Translations under genes and position numbers: made by a program
In this document: positions 1 to 6,527 of the stretch, in pieces
How positions within the stretch are numbered: position 1 is the stretch's first letter
Layout of the letters: the number at the start of each line of letters is the position of its first letter
From: DASQEH01 sp038239485
Lineage (GTDB): Bacteria > Actinomycetota > Actinomycetes > Propionibacteriales > Nocardioidaceae
NCBI GenBank assembly: GCA_038239485.1
Contig: JBBSET010000078.1
Span: 1 to 12,110, forward strand
Length of the DNA: 12,110 bases
Direction of reading: 5' to 3'
Notes under the pieces: generated by a model
What the model was told of the DNA's origin: nothing
Database searches by the model: none
The model's input: only the letters and a program-made list of their open reading frames with translations

Positions 1-989
1 GCGAAGGCGGACTTGCGACCCTTCCAGAACAGCGCACGCTCGGCGTCGTCGGCCGCGATCCGGATCTCGAAGGCACCGTTGTCGTCGCAGTGGCGCTCGA
101 CGTCGGCGAACTGGGCCGCGACCTCGTCGGCAGGCCCGTCGAGCTCGACGATCAGCACGGCCCCCGCGCCCTGGGGGTAGTTGCAGTGCACAGCAGCCTC
201 GGCCGCCTCGATGGCCAGCGCATCCATCATCTCGATCGCGGCCGGGATTACGCCGGCTCCGATGATGGCCGAGACAGCCCCCCCGGCCTGGTCGGTCGAG
301 TCGAAGGCGGCCAGCAGGGTCTTGACGACCTCCGGGGTCCGCATCAGCCGGATCGTCACCTCGGTCGCGATTCCGAGAGTGCCCTCCGAGCCGACGAAGG
401 CGCCGAGCAGGTCGTAGCCGGGCGGGTCGGGGGCCTTGCCGCCGAGCCGGACAACGTCCGCGCCCGGCGTGACGAGCTCGATACCGAAGACGTGGTTGGT
501 GGTGAAGCCGTACTTCAGACAGTGTGCGCCGCCCGAGTTCTCGGCGACGTTGCCGCCGATCGAGCAGATCTGCTGGCTGGAGGGGTCCGGCGCGTAGTAG
601 TAGCCGTGTGGGGTGGCGACCCTGCTGACCTGCAGGTTGATCACGCCGGGCTCCACGACGGCCCGCTGGTTGGCGGTGTCGATCTCCTTGATCGCCCGCA
701 TCTGCGAGGTCACGATCAAGACGCCGTCCTCGCGCGGCAGTGCCCCGCCTGACAGCCCGGTACCTGAGCCGCGGGCGACGTACGGAACGCCGGCATCGAC
801 GCACGCCCGCACCACCGCCGCGACGTGGTCGGTGGTCTGGGGGAGAACCACGATCCCCGGCACCACCTTGTAGTGCGCCAGCCCGTCGCACTCGTACGTC
901 CGGCGCTGCTGACGGTCGGCGAGGACGGCCTCGGGGCCGATCAGCGAGCGCAGCTGCTCCGCGAGGTGGTCGAGGTCTGCGGGGGCCAC
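1..989 (-). CDS. glcD: FAD-linked oxidase, glycolate oxidase GlcD-type (3' end outside window)
   Basis: Probable flavoenzyme oxidising glycolate or another 2-hydroxy acid to the 2-oxo acid (glyoxylate). I translated 329 codons on the minus strand; the C-terminus lies beyond the left edge. The FAD-binding PCMH-type domain is clear: ARGSGTGLSGGA (residues 72-83), SIGGNVAENSGGAHCLKYG (143-161) and GSEGTLGIATE (200-210), all hallmark GlcD/D-lactate dehydrogenase segments. The following part begins the FAD-oxidase C-terminal domain. The family is usually about 450-480 aa, so roughly a quarter to a third is missing. The chosen start is GTG at 989, one base after the aceB stop, so the two genes are very likely cotranscribed and translationally coupled. 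Glycolate oxidation beside malate synthase makes metabolic sense, since glyoxylate is the shared intermediate. D-lactate or another 2-hydroxy acid is the main alternative substrate. The family is near certain; substrate is inferred from the neighbour. Confidence 0.9.
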   Translation of the reverse strand, partial: MAPADLDHLAEQLRSLIGPEAVLADRQQRRTYECDGLAHYKVVPGIVVLPQTTDHVAAVVRACVDAGVPYVARGSGTGLSGGALPREDGVLIVTSQMRAIKEIDTANQRAVVEPGVINLQVSRVATPHGYYYAPDPSSQQICSIGGNVAENSGGAHCLKYGFTTNHVFGIELVTPGADVVRLGGKAPDPPGYDLLGAFVGSEGTLGIATEVTIRLMRTPEVVKTLLAAFDSTDQAGGAVSAIIGAGVIPAAIEMMDALAIEAAEAAVHCNYPQGAGAVLIVELDGPADEVAAQFADVERHCDDNGAFEIRIAADDAERALFWKGRKSAF

Positions 990-990
990 G

Positions 991-2580
991 TCAGGGCATT
1001 CGCTCGTAGGCCGGCAGGGTGAGGAAGTCGGCGAAGTCGTCCGACAGGGCCATCTCCGTGAACAGCGACCGGGCATCGTCCCACCGGCCTGCCCCGAAGC
1101 GCGCGGCTCCGACCGCGTCCCTGATCACGTCGATCTCCTCGTCGATCAGCCGCTCGACGAGCTCCCGCGTGACGGTCTGGCCGTCGGAGAGCTCGACGTC
1201 GTTGTGCAGCCACTGCCACACCTGCGACCGGGAGATCTCTGCGGTGGCGGCGTCCTCCATCATGTTGTTGATGCCCACCGCTCCTGACCCGCGCAGCCAG
1301 CTCTCGAGGTACTGGATCCCGACGCTGATGTTGCTGCGAAGTCCTGCCTCGGTGACCTCACCAGGTGTGGACCCGATGTCGAGGAGTTCGTCGGCGTCGA
1401 CGTGGACATCGGCTCGCACCTTGTCGATCTGGTTCGGCCGGTCGCCCAGCACCGCGTCGAAGACCTCTGTACAGAGCGCGACCATGCCGGGGTGGGCGAC
1501 CCAGGACCCGTCGAAGCCGTCGCCGGCCTCGCGCGTCTTGTCGTCGCGCACCTTCTCGAAGGCAGCAGCGTTGGTGGTCTCGTCCTTGCTCGGGATGAAG
1601 GCCGCCATGCCGCCGATGGCGTGAGCGCCACGCTTGTGGCAGGTGTGGACGAGGAGCTCTGTGTAGGACCGCATGAACGGCACCGTCATGGTGACCGAGT
1701 TACGGTCCGGGAGCAGGAAGTCGCTGCCGCGGGTACGGAAGCTCTTGATCGCGCTGAACATGTAGTCCCACCGACCGGCGTTGAGGCCGGCGGAGTGGTC
1801 GCGGAGCTCGTAGAGGATCTCCTCCATCTCGAACGCGGCAGGGTACGTCTCGATCAAGACGGTGGCGCGGATGGTCCCCTGAGCGATGCCGAGCCGGTCC
1901 TGCGCCTCGACGAAGACGTCGTTCCAGAGTCGGGCCTCGAGGTGGCTCTCCATCTTCGGCAGATAGAAGTACGGGCCGGCCCCGCGGTCGAGCTGGAGCT
2001 GGGCGCAGTGGAAGAAGTACAGGCCGAAGTCGAACAGGCCCCCCGACATCCGCTCGTCGTCCACCAGGACATGCTTCTCCGGCAGGTGCCAGCCGCGCGG
2101 CCGCAGCACGATCGTGGCGACCTCGTCTGCCAGCGCGTAGCGCTTGCCCTGCGGTGACGTGAAGTCGAGCTTGCGCTCGATCGCGTCACGTAGGTTCAAC
2201 TGACCCTGGACCATGTTGTCCCAGAGCGGGGTGTTGGCGTCCTCGTGGTCCGCGAGCCATACCCTCGCCCCGGAGTTGAGCGCGTTGATGGTCATCTTCG
2301 CGTCGGTCGGACCGGTGATCTCGGCGCGGCGGTCAACGAGGCCCGGCGCCGGCTCGGCCACTCGCCAGCTGTCGTCGTCGCGGACGTCCTTCGTCTCCGG
2401 TAGGAAGCCCAGCGAGCCCCCGTCAGCCAGCTCCTGGTACCGCTGCTGCCGGCGGTCGAGCAGCTCAAGGCGTCGGCCGTTGAAGCGGCGATGCAGAGCG
2501 GCGAGGAACTGCAGCGCATCCTCCGTCAGCACCTCGTCGAACCGGTCGCGGATGGGTCCGGTGACGACAACGTCTGCCAT
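991..2580 (-). CDS. aceB: malate synthase A
   Basis: Condenses glyoxylate with acetyl-CoA to give malate and CoA (glyoxylate shunt or glycolate/allantoin-derived glyoxylate assimilation); cytosolic. The 529 aa length matches the A-type family, not the ~720 aa G type. The family signature RDHSAGLNAGRWDYMFS is present at residues 260-276. RPRGWHLPEKH (160-170) carries the expected active-site Arg, ETYPA (E244) and the Asp of WDY (D272) fit the Mg ligands, and MEDAATAEISR (441-451) holds the expected catalytic Asp (D443). No catalytic residue appears lost. The ATG at 2580 is preceded by AGGGAG (plus-strand 2588-2593) with about 7 bases of spacing, which supports this start. The stop is one base before the GTG of the GlcD-type gene. 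No isocitrate lyase gene is visible here, so the glyoxylate source may be glycolate. Divergent from the 3-hydroxybutyrate dehydrogenase-like gene. Confidence 0.97.
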   Translation of the reverse strand: MADVVVTGPIRDRFDEVLTEDALQFLAALHRRFNGRRLELLDRRQQRYQELADGGSLGFLPETKDVRDDDSWRVAEPAPGLVDRRAEITGPTDAKMTINALNSGARVWLADHEDANTPLWDNMVQGQLNLRDAIERKLDFTSPQGKRYALADEVATIVLRPRGWHLPEKHVLVDDERMSGGLFDFGLYFFHCAQLQLDRGAGPYFYLPKMESHLEARLWNDVFVEAQDRLGIAQGTIRATVLIETYPAAFEMEEILYELRDHSAGLNAGRWDYMFSAIKSFRTRGSDFLLPDRNSVTMTVPFMRSYTELLVHTCHKRGAHAIGGMAAFIPSKDETTNAAAFEKVRDDKTREAGDGFDGSWVAHPGMVALCTEVFDAVLGDRPNQIDKVRADVHVDADELLDIGSTPGEVTEAGLRSNISVGIQYLESWLRGSGAVGINNMMEDAATAEISRSQVWQWLHNDVELSDGQTVTRELVERLIDEEIDVIRDAVGAARFGAGRWDDARSLFTEMALSDDFADFLTLPAYERMP

Positions 2581-2587
2581 AGACGGC

Positions 2588-2593
2588 TCTCCC
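2588..2593 (-). promoter_or_regulatory. ribosome binding site of aceB
   Basis: On the minus strand AGGGAG stands about 7 bases before the aceB ATG and fixes that start. The remaining bases of the divergent gap (to 2710) show no convincing promoter hexamers that I could find by eye. Confidence 0.7.
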
Positions 2594-2710
2594 TGCTCTC
2601 AGCTGTAAGCCTGGGCCCCACCATGTCAGCAGTGCCCGCCATCCGCAACGATCAGAGCCTGACCAGCACTATCGTGGGCGGCGGGAGGCGCGGCCTCTGC
2701 GGCTCGAGCA

Positions 2711-2715
2711 AAGGA
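2711..2715 (+). promoter_or_regulatory. ribosome binding site choosing the SDR start
   Basis: AAGGA ends 5 bases before the ATG at 2721. The earlier in-frame ATG at 2715 overlaps this motif and so has no usable spacing. The site therefore favours 2721 as the translation start. Confidence 0.6.
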
Positions 2716-2720
2716 TGACG

Positions 2721-3473
2721 ATGGCAGTGACGGACCTGACCGGGCGGCGCGCGCTCGTCACAGGCGGCGGCAGCGGTATCGGCGCGGCATGCGTCCGCCG
2801 GCTGGCCGCGGCCGGCGCGAAGGTCACGGTGGCCGATCTCAACGGTGAGCGGGCCGAAGCCGTCGCCGACGAGGTCGCCGGCGTGGCGTGGCAGGTCGAC
2901 CTCTCCGACACGGCTGCGCTGGCCTCGCTGTCTCTTGACATGGACGTCCTCGTCAACAACGCGGGGGTCCAGCACGTCGCGCCGATCCAGGAGTTCCCGC
3001 CGGAGCGGTTCGCGACGATCCTGCGCCTGATGCTCGAGGCGCCGTTCCTCTTGATCCGGGCGGCGCTGCCGGGCATGTACGAGCGGGGCTTCGGCCGGAT
3101 CGTCAACATCTCGTCCGTCCACGGGCTGCGGGCGTCGGCGTACAAGTCGGCGTATGTCGCCGCCAAGCACGGCCTCGAGGGCCTGTCGAAAGTGACGGCG
3201 CTCGAAGGTGGCCCGCACGGAGTCACGTCCAACACGGTCTGCCCGTCGTACGTGCGCACGCCCCTGGTGGAGGGCCAGATCGCAGACCAGGCCAAAGCAC
3301 ACGGAATCTCCGAGTCCGAGGTCGTCGAGCAGGTCATGCTCACCGAGACCGTGATCAAGCGGCTGGTAGAGCCTGACGAGGTCGCCGACGTGGTCGCCTT
3401 CCTGTGCGGCCCGGCCGCAGCGTTCATCACGGGCTCCGCGATCAGCGTCGATGGCGGGTGGAGCGCCCGCTGA
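2721..3473 (+). CDS. 3-hydroxybutyrate dehydrogenase-like SDR
   Basis: Classical short-chain dehydrogenase/reductase of 250 aa, predicted to interconvert 3-hydroxybutyrate and acetoacetate with NAD(H); cytosolic. Visible motifs are the cofactor loop TGGGSGIG (14-21), NNAG (79-82), catalytic Ser in NISSVHG (S132), and YVAAK with Tyr145 and Lys149 (the usual 13-residue Ser-Tyr spacing). The stretch PSYVRTPLVEGQIADQAKA (175-193) followed by HGISESEVV is characteristic of bacterial 3-hydroxybutyrate dehydrogenases, beyond generic SDR similarity. C-terminal ITGSAISVDGGW is the usual SDR ending. The start at 2721 is preferred over ATG 2715 because of ribosome-binding-site spacing. Divergent from aceB; acetoacetate-derived acetyl-CoA is a malate synthase substrate, so the pairing is sensible but unproven. 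Another SDR specificity is possible. Confidence 0.88.
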   Translation: MAVTDLTGRRALVTGGGSGIGAACVRRLAAAGAKVTVADLNGERAEAVADEVAGVAWQVDLSDTAALASLSLDMDVLVNNAGVQHVAPIQEFPPERFATILRLMLEAPFLLIRAALPGMYERGFGRIVNISSVHGLRASAYKSAYVAAKHGLEGLSKVTALEGGPHGVTSNTVCPSYVRTPLVEGQIADQAKAHGISESEVVEQVMLTETVIKRLVEPDEVADVVAFLCGPAAAFITGSAISVDGGWSAR

Positions 3474-3488
3474 CAGCACTGGATTCGT

Positions 3489-3503
3489 GGAGCCACAGGC
3501 TCC
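3489..3503 (+). terminator. candidate terminator hairpin after the SDR gene
   Basis: GGAGCC-ACA-GGCTCC is a perfect 6-bp stem with a 3-base loop, 15 bases after the SDR stop codon. There is no U tract, which is common among actinobacterial terminators, so function is inferred from position and stem only. Confidence 0.45.
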
Positions 3504-3687
3504 CCCGGGCAGTTTCACGTCGGCTTAGGACAAAGCTATGTATTTGGCCCTAATCGGCTTACGCCTCCATTCTCTAAGGGTGATCGCTTCCTTGGGGACT
3601 AGCGCTCCGGTGAGCCGCAACCCATCGGCTCCCGATACTTCACCTTCTGCGCGAAGCCTCGCCGCAACAGGGCCACCTGCCGTGAGC

Positions 3688-3700
3688 GCGATGTGATCGC
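3688..3700. promoter_or_regulatory. possible operator palindrome upstream of the hydrolase gene
   Basis: GCGAT-GTG-ATCGC is a perfect inverted repeat whose centre lies about 55 bases before the hydrolase start, which is also its predicted transcription start. It could be an activator-type site. The gap 3474-3748 is less GC-rich than its surroundings and otherwise holds no gene I can support. A 5-bp arm can occur by chance. Confidence 0.25.
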
Positions 3701-3736
3701 TCGGGGCTTCAGCGTCCAGATTGCTTCGGGTGTGGC

Positions 3737-3742
3737 TAGCGT
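3737..3742 (+). promoter_or_regulatory. -10 box of a probable leaderless promoter (hydrolase)
   Basis: TAGCGT fits the actinobacterial TANNNT -10 consensus and is followed by exactly 6 bases and then ATG at 3749. There is no Shine-Dalgarno sequence in between, so the transcript would start at or next to the A of the start codon. No good -35 hexamer is seen. Confidence 0.5.
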
Positions 3743-3748
3743 TGGTCG

Positions 3749-4546
3749 ATGGACCAGAGCGCGAGTTGGGTGGACCTGTCCACTGGCGTGAGGCTGCCTT
3801 ACTTATCGGTCGGTCCCAGGTCCGCGACACCGGTGCTGTTGCTGCACGCATGGGGAGAGTCCCGTCGATCCTTCGATCGACTCATGCCGATGCTCGGCGA
3901 CCGTGTGCACGCAGTGGCAGTCGACCAGCGCGGTCACGGCGAAGCCGACAGACCGAGGGCCGGGTACACCCTTGCAGGTCTGGCTGAGGACATCGTTGCC
4001 TTCATGGATGCCATCGGCATCTCCTCCGCGGTGTTGATGGGTTCCTCGAGCGGCGGCTATGTCGCACAGCAGGTGGCGGCTACAAGCCCACACCACGTGG
4101 CCGGACTTGTGCTGATCGGGTCGCCGCGCAGCCTGCAAGGGCGGCCGGCGTTCGCCGACGAGGTCGACCGGCTCTGTGATCCGGTGGACGAGGTTTGGGT
4201 CAGGGCGTCGTTGACCTGGTTCCCGCGTTTCCATCCCGTGCCGGAGTGGTACCTCGAGGATCGCGTCCGCGATGGGGTCCGCACACCCGCCCACGTGTGG
4301 CGCGAGACATTGAACGGACTATGCGACGCGGCACCCCCGAGCGACCTTGGGAGCATCACGGCCCGCACCCTGATCCTGTGGGGCAACCGCGATGAGTTGC
4401 TCACTCGCCAGGAACAAGAGGATCTCGCCCGTGCCATTCCTGGGTCACGACTGGTCGTGTATGAAGGAACCGGCCACCTCGTTCTCTGGGAACAACCCGA
4501 CCGGGTGGCTGCCGACTTGGTGGCCTTCATGGCGACTCTTCCGTAG
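3749..4546 (+). CDS. alpha/beta hydrolase
   Basis: Alpha/beta-hydrolase-fold enzyme of 265 aa, cytosolic, no signal peptide. LLHAWGES (31-38) is the oxyanion-hole region and VDQRGHGEADRP (58-69) the usual conserved segment. The nucleophile elbow is G98-S-S-S-G102 with S100 as nucleophile, WGNRDELL (211-218) supplies Asp215, and GTGHLVLWEQP (240-250) supplies His243, so the triad is complete. The cap segment WFPRFHPVPEWYLEDRV (157-173) is aromatic-rich, suggesting a hydrophobic substrate. Substrate cannot be read from sequence: the family includes enol-lactonases, esterases, dehalogenases and others. The gene stands alone between two hairpins and has its own leaderless-type promoter, so an operon link to the downstream cyclic-nucleotide block is not evident. 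Confidence 0.93.
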   Translation: MDQSASWVDLSTGVRLPYLSVGPRSATPVLLLHAWGESRRSFDRLMPMLGDRVHAVAVDQRGHGEADRPRAGYTLAGLAEDIVAFMDAIGISSAVLMGSSSGGYVAQQVAATSPHHVAGLVLIGSPRSLQGRPAFADEVDRLCDPVDEVWVRASLTWFPRFHPVPEWYLEDRVRDGVRTPAHVWRETLNGLCDAAPPSDLGSITARTLILWGNRDELLTRQEQEDLARAIPGSRLVVYEGTGHLVLWEQPDRVAADLVAFMATLP

Positions 4547-4569
4547 CAGCTGCGCCGGCCTCAACGCCA

Positions 4570-4584
4570 CCGGCCCCCGGCCGG
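4570..4584 (+). terminator. candidate terminator hairpin after the hydrolase gene
   Basis: CCGGCC-CCC-GGCCGG is a perfect 6-bp all-GC stem with a 3-base loop, 24 bases after the hydrolase stop. It has no U tract. In such GC-rich sequence a chance hairpin is possible, but the placement is right for a terminator. Confidence 0.45.
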
Positions 4585-4706
4585 CACTGTGAGGTGTCGC
4601 AGCTCGCCGCTGGTTTGTGTCCGGCCGGCCGGGTGCGTGGCGCTCACCCGTTGTTGGTCCGACGGTGGGCTTTCCGCGGAGGCCACCCTCGTGCCGTTGG
4701 CCGTGT

Positions 4707-4726
4707 CGGTCGTTTCCGTCCGACCG
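4707..4726. promoter_or_regulatory. operator-like inverted repeat overlapping the -35 region of the MFS-CNB gene
   Basis: CGGTCG-(8 bases)-CGACCG forms perfect 6-bp arms. It ends 19 bases before the TAGGGT box, so it covers the expected -35 region and would suit a repressor or an activator replacing a weak -35. The heptamer GTCCGAC at 4718-4724 also occurs at 4657-4663. The bound regulator is unknown. Confidence 0.35.
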
Positions 4727-4745
4727 TGACGGCGACTGGCAACGG

Positions 4746-4751
4746 TAGGGT
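4746..4751 (+). promoter_or_regulatory. -10 box of a probable leaderless promoter (MFS-CNB)
   Basis: TAGGGT is followed by 6 bases and ATG at 4758, with no Shine-Dalgarno sequence between. The box and spacing are the same as before the epimerase gene on the other strand. Confidence 0.55.
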
Positions 4752-4757
4752 CCCCGG

Positions 4758-6443
4758 ATGGCGGGTGAGGGACTGCGGGTCAGGCTAGGCAACGCCGCTG
4801 GCGCGTTCACCAGCAACGTCCGGAACCCCTACCTGCGGCGCGCCCAGCTCAGCTTCCTCGGGGCCTGGACGGCGGAGTGGGCCTTCACCGTGGGCCTCGG
4901 CATCGTGGCCTACCGAGACGGCGGCGCGACAGCGGTCGGGCTGGTGGGACTCCTGCGGATGTCGCCATCCGCGCTGCTGGCCCCCCTGCTGTCGCCGCTG
5001 GCCGACAAGGGCCGCAGGGAGCGCGTGCTGATCGTGGTCTGCGTGCTGCGTGCGGTCGTCACCGGTGCGGCGGCGCTCGTGATAGGAGCGGGCGGACCAG
5101 CGCGCATCGTGTACGGGCTGGCGGTGCTGTCGACCATAGCCGCCACGCTCTACCGACCGGCGCACTCCGCGCTGCTGCCGTCCCTATGCCACACCGGCTA
5201 CGAGCTGGCCAGCGCAAACGTGGTCCGTGGGCTACTGGATGCCACCGCCACGTTGGTGGGCCCGCTGCTCGCAGCTCTGCTGCTGCAGCTGGCCGGCGTG
5301 ACCGCCGTGTTCGCCGTGGCTGCGGGCGCCTCGTTGTGGGCTGCAGCCCTGCTGGCGGGCCTGGACTACGACGCTCCTCCGCGGCCTCCTGCACCGAAGG
5401 AGTCCAACCTGGTGAGGTCGGCCGTTGACGGCATCCGCGTTGTCGGCCGGAGCCGCGACCTCGCGCTCATCATGGGCCTGGCAGCGGCGCAGTCGTTCAC
5501 CCGTGGGGCGCTGACCGTCCTCACCGTCGTGCTTGCCATCGAGCAGCTGGGGAGCGGCGGAGCGGGGGCGGGGATCCTCACCGCTGCCATCGGGGGTGGT
5601 GCGGTCCTCGGTTCGTTCGCCGCATCGCTGCTGGTCGACACTCGGCGCCTCGGCGGGTGGTTCGCCGTCGGGGTCGCCCTGTGGGGGATGCCGGTCACGC
5701 TGATCGGAGTCTTCCCCCGCGAGGTTGCCGCGTTGGGCCTGCTGGCCTGCGTCGGCGTCGGGAACTCGCTGATTGACCTCGCCGGCTTCACCCTCCTGGC
5801 CCGGCTGGCTGCGGACGACGTGCTGGCACGGGTCTTCGGCGTGCTGGAGAGCCTCGTCGCCTTGTCCATCGGAGTCGGGGCGGCTATCGCCTCGGTGCTG
5901 GTCGACGCGGCCGGCGTCCGGGGCGCGCTCGTCGTCGTCGGTCTCCTGTGCCCGGTCCTTGCCCTGGCGTCATGGCGGCGGCTTCGGGGGCTCGACCGGT
6001 CCATCGGCGTGCGCGACGACGACATCAGGCTGCTTCACCAGGTGGCGATGCTCAGCGTCTTGCCCCTGCCCGCCATCGAACGGCTCGCTCGGGGCCTGGA
6101 ACCGGTGGTGGTGCCCGCTGGTCACGTCGTGTTCCAGCAGGGTGACGTCGGGGACCGCTACTACGTGATCGAGTCGGGCAACGCGGAGGTGGTCGGGGAC
6201 GGACAGGTCGTGGCGGCGCTCGGCCCGGGGGTGGGCTTCGGAGAGATCGCTCTGCTCCGACGGATCCGCAGAACGGCGACCGTGCGAGCCACCAGCGATC
6301 TGCGGCTGAGGGCACTGCGCTCCGACGGGTTCCTCCCCGTCGTGCTCGGCTACACCCCGAGCGCCCGCGAGGCGGGGGCGGTGGTGGACTCGAGGCTCGA
6401 GCGCTTCGCGCCTCGTAAGGACCCTGAGAAACCGCCGCGATAG
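4758..6443 (+). CDS. MFS transporter with C-terminal cyclic-nucleotide-binding domain
   Basis: A 561 aa fusion. Residues ~24-415 are a multi-helix major facilitator transporter with the loop 2-3 motif in the form LADKGRRERV (81-90); the rest is long Ala/Leu/Val/Gly-rich membrane segments. Residues ~424-535 form a cyclic-nucleotide-binding (CNB) domain: the VVFQQGDVGDRYYVIESGNAEV barrel region, then the phosphate-binding cassette FGEIALLRRIRRTATV with Glu496 and Arg505, the residues expected to contact ribose and cyclic phosphate. The domain should lie in the cytoplasm and could gate transport. The Mycobacterium tuberculosis proteins Rv3239c and Rv3728 also combine MFS and CNB domains but carry an additional patatin-like domain, absent here. 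Transported substrate is unknown; the MFS part looks most like drug/siderophore-type exporters. First gene of a same-strand series with the DUF2652 and PIG-L genes, each with its own gap of 84-97 bases. Confidence 0.92.
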   Translation: MAGEGLRVRLGNAAGAFTSNVRNPYLRRAQLSFLGAWTAEWAFTVGLGIVAYRDGGATAVGLVGLLRMSPSALLAPLLSPLADKGRRERVLIVVCVLRAVVTGAAALVIGAGGPARIVYGLAVLSTIAATLYRPAHSALLPSLCHTGYELASANVVRGLLDATATLVGPLLAALLLQLAGVTAVFAVAAGASLWAAALLAGLDYDAPPRPPAPKESNLVRSAVDGIRVVGRSRDLALIMGLAAAQSFTRGALTVLTVVLAIEQLGSGGAGAGILTAAIGGGAVLGSFAASLLVDTRRLGGWFAVGVALWGMPVTLIGVFPREVAALGLLACVGVGNSLIDLAGFTLLARLAADDVLARVFGVLESLVALSIGVGAAIASVLVDAAGVRGALVVVGLLCPVLALASWRRLRGLDRSIGVRDDDIRLLHQVAMLSVLPLPAIERLARGLEPVVVPAGHVVFQQGDVGDRYYVIESGNAEVVGDGQVVAALGPGVGFGEIALLRRIRRTATVRATSDLRLRALRSDGFLPVVLGYTPSAREAGAVVDSRLERFAPRKDPEKPPR

Positions 6444-6448
6444 TCAGC

Positions 6449-6474
6449 GCCCACGTTGCCCGAGACCTGTGGGC
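6449..6474 (+). terminator. candidate terminator hairpin after the MFS-CNB gene
   Basis: GCCCAC and GTGGGC are perfect 6-bp arms around a 14-base loop, starting 5 bases after the TAG stop. There is no U tract. If it acts as a terminator, the next gene depends on its own promoter at 6517. Confidence 0.35.
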
Positions 6475-6516
6475 ACGACGATGCGGCGAACTGGACGTGG
6501 CGGGCTCGCCTGTTGG

Positions 6517-6522
6517 TATGGT
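6517..6522 (+). promoter_or_regulatory. -10 box of a probable leaderless promoter (DUF2652 gene)
   Basis: TATGGT matches TANNNT and lies 5 bases before the ATG at 6528, with no ribosome-binding site. This placement argues for translation starting at 6528 and against the in-frame TTG at 6456, which lies inside the upstream hairpin. Confidence 0.45.
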
Positions 6523-6527
6523 CACGC

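Noticed and set aside
1402..2157. Plus-strand open frame of 251 codons inside aceB
   Set aside because: Antisense to a certain malate synthase with all catalytic motifs; no recognisable domain and no ribosome-binding site.
2652..3518. Two long minus-strand frames opposite the SDR gene
   Set aside because: Antisense to an SDR with complete catalytic residues; Arg-rich shadow composition.
3525..3851. Minus-strand frame of 108 codons in the gap before the hydrolase gene
   Set aside because: It overlaps the hydrolase start and its promoter, matches no family I recognise and has no ribosome-binding site.
6456..6527. Longer form of the DUF2652 protein starting at TTG 6456
   Set aside because: The TTG lies inside the hairpin after the MFS-CNB gene and the extra 24 residues show no family similarity. 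The TATGGT box 5 bases before ATG 6528 argues for the shorter form.
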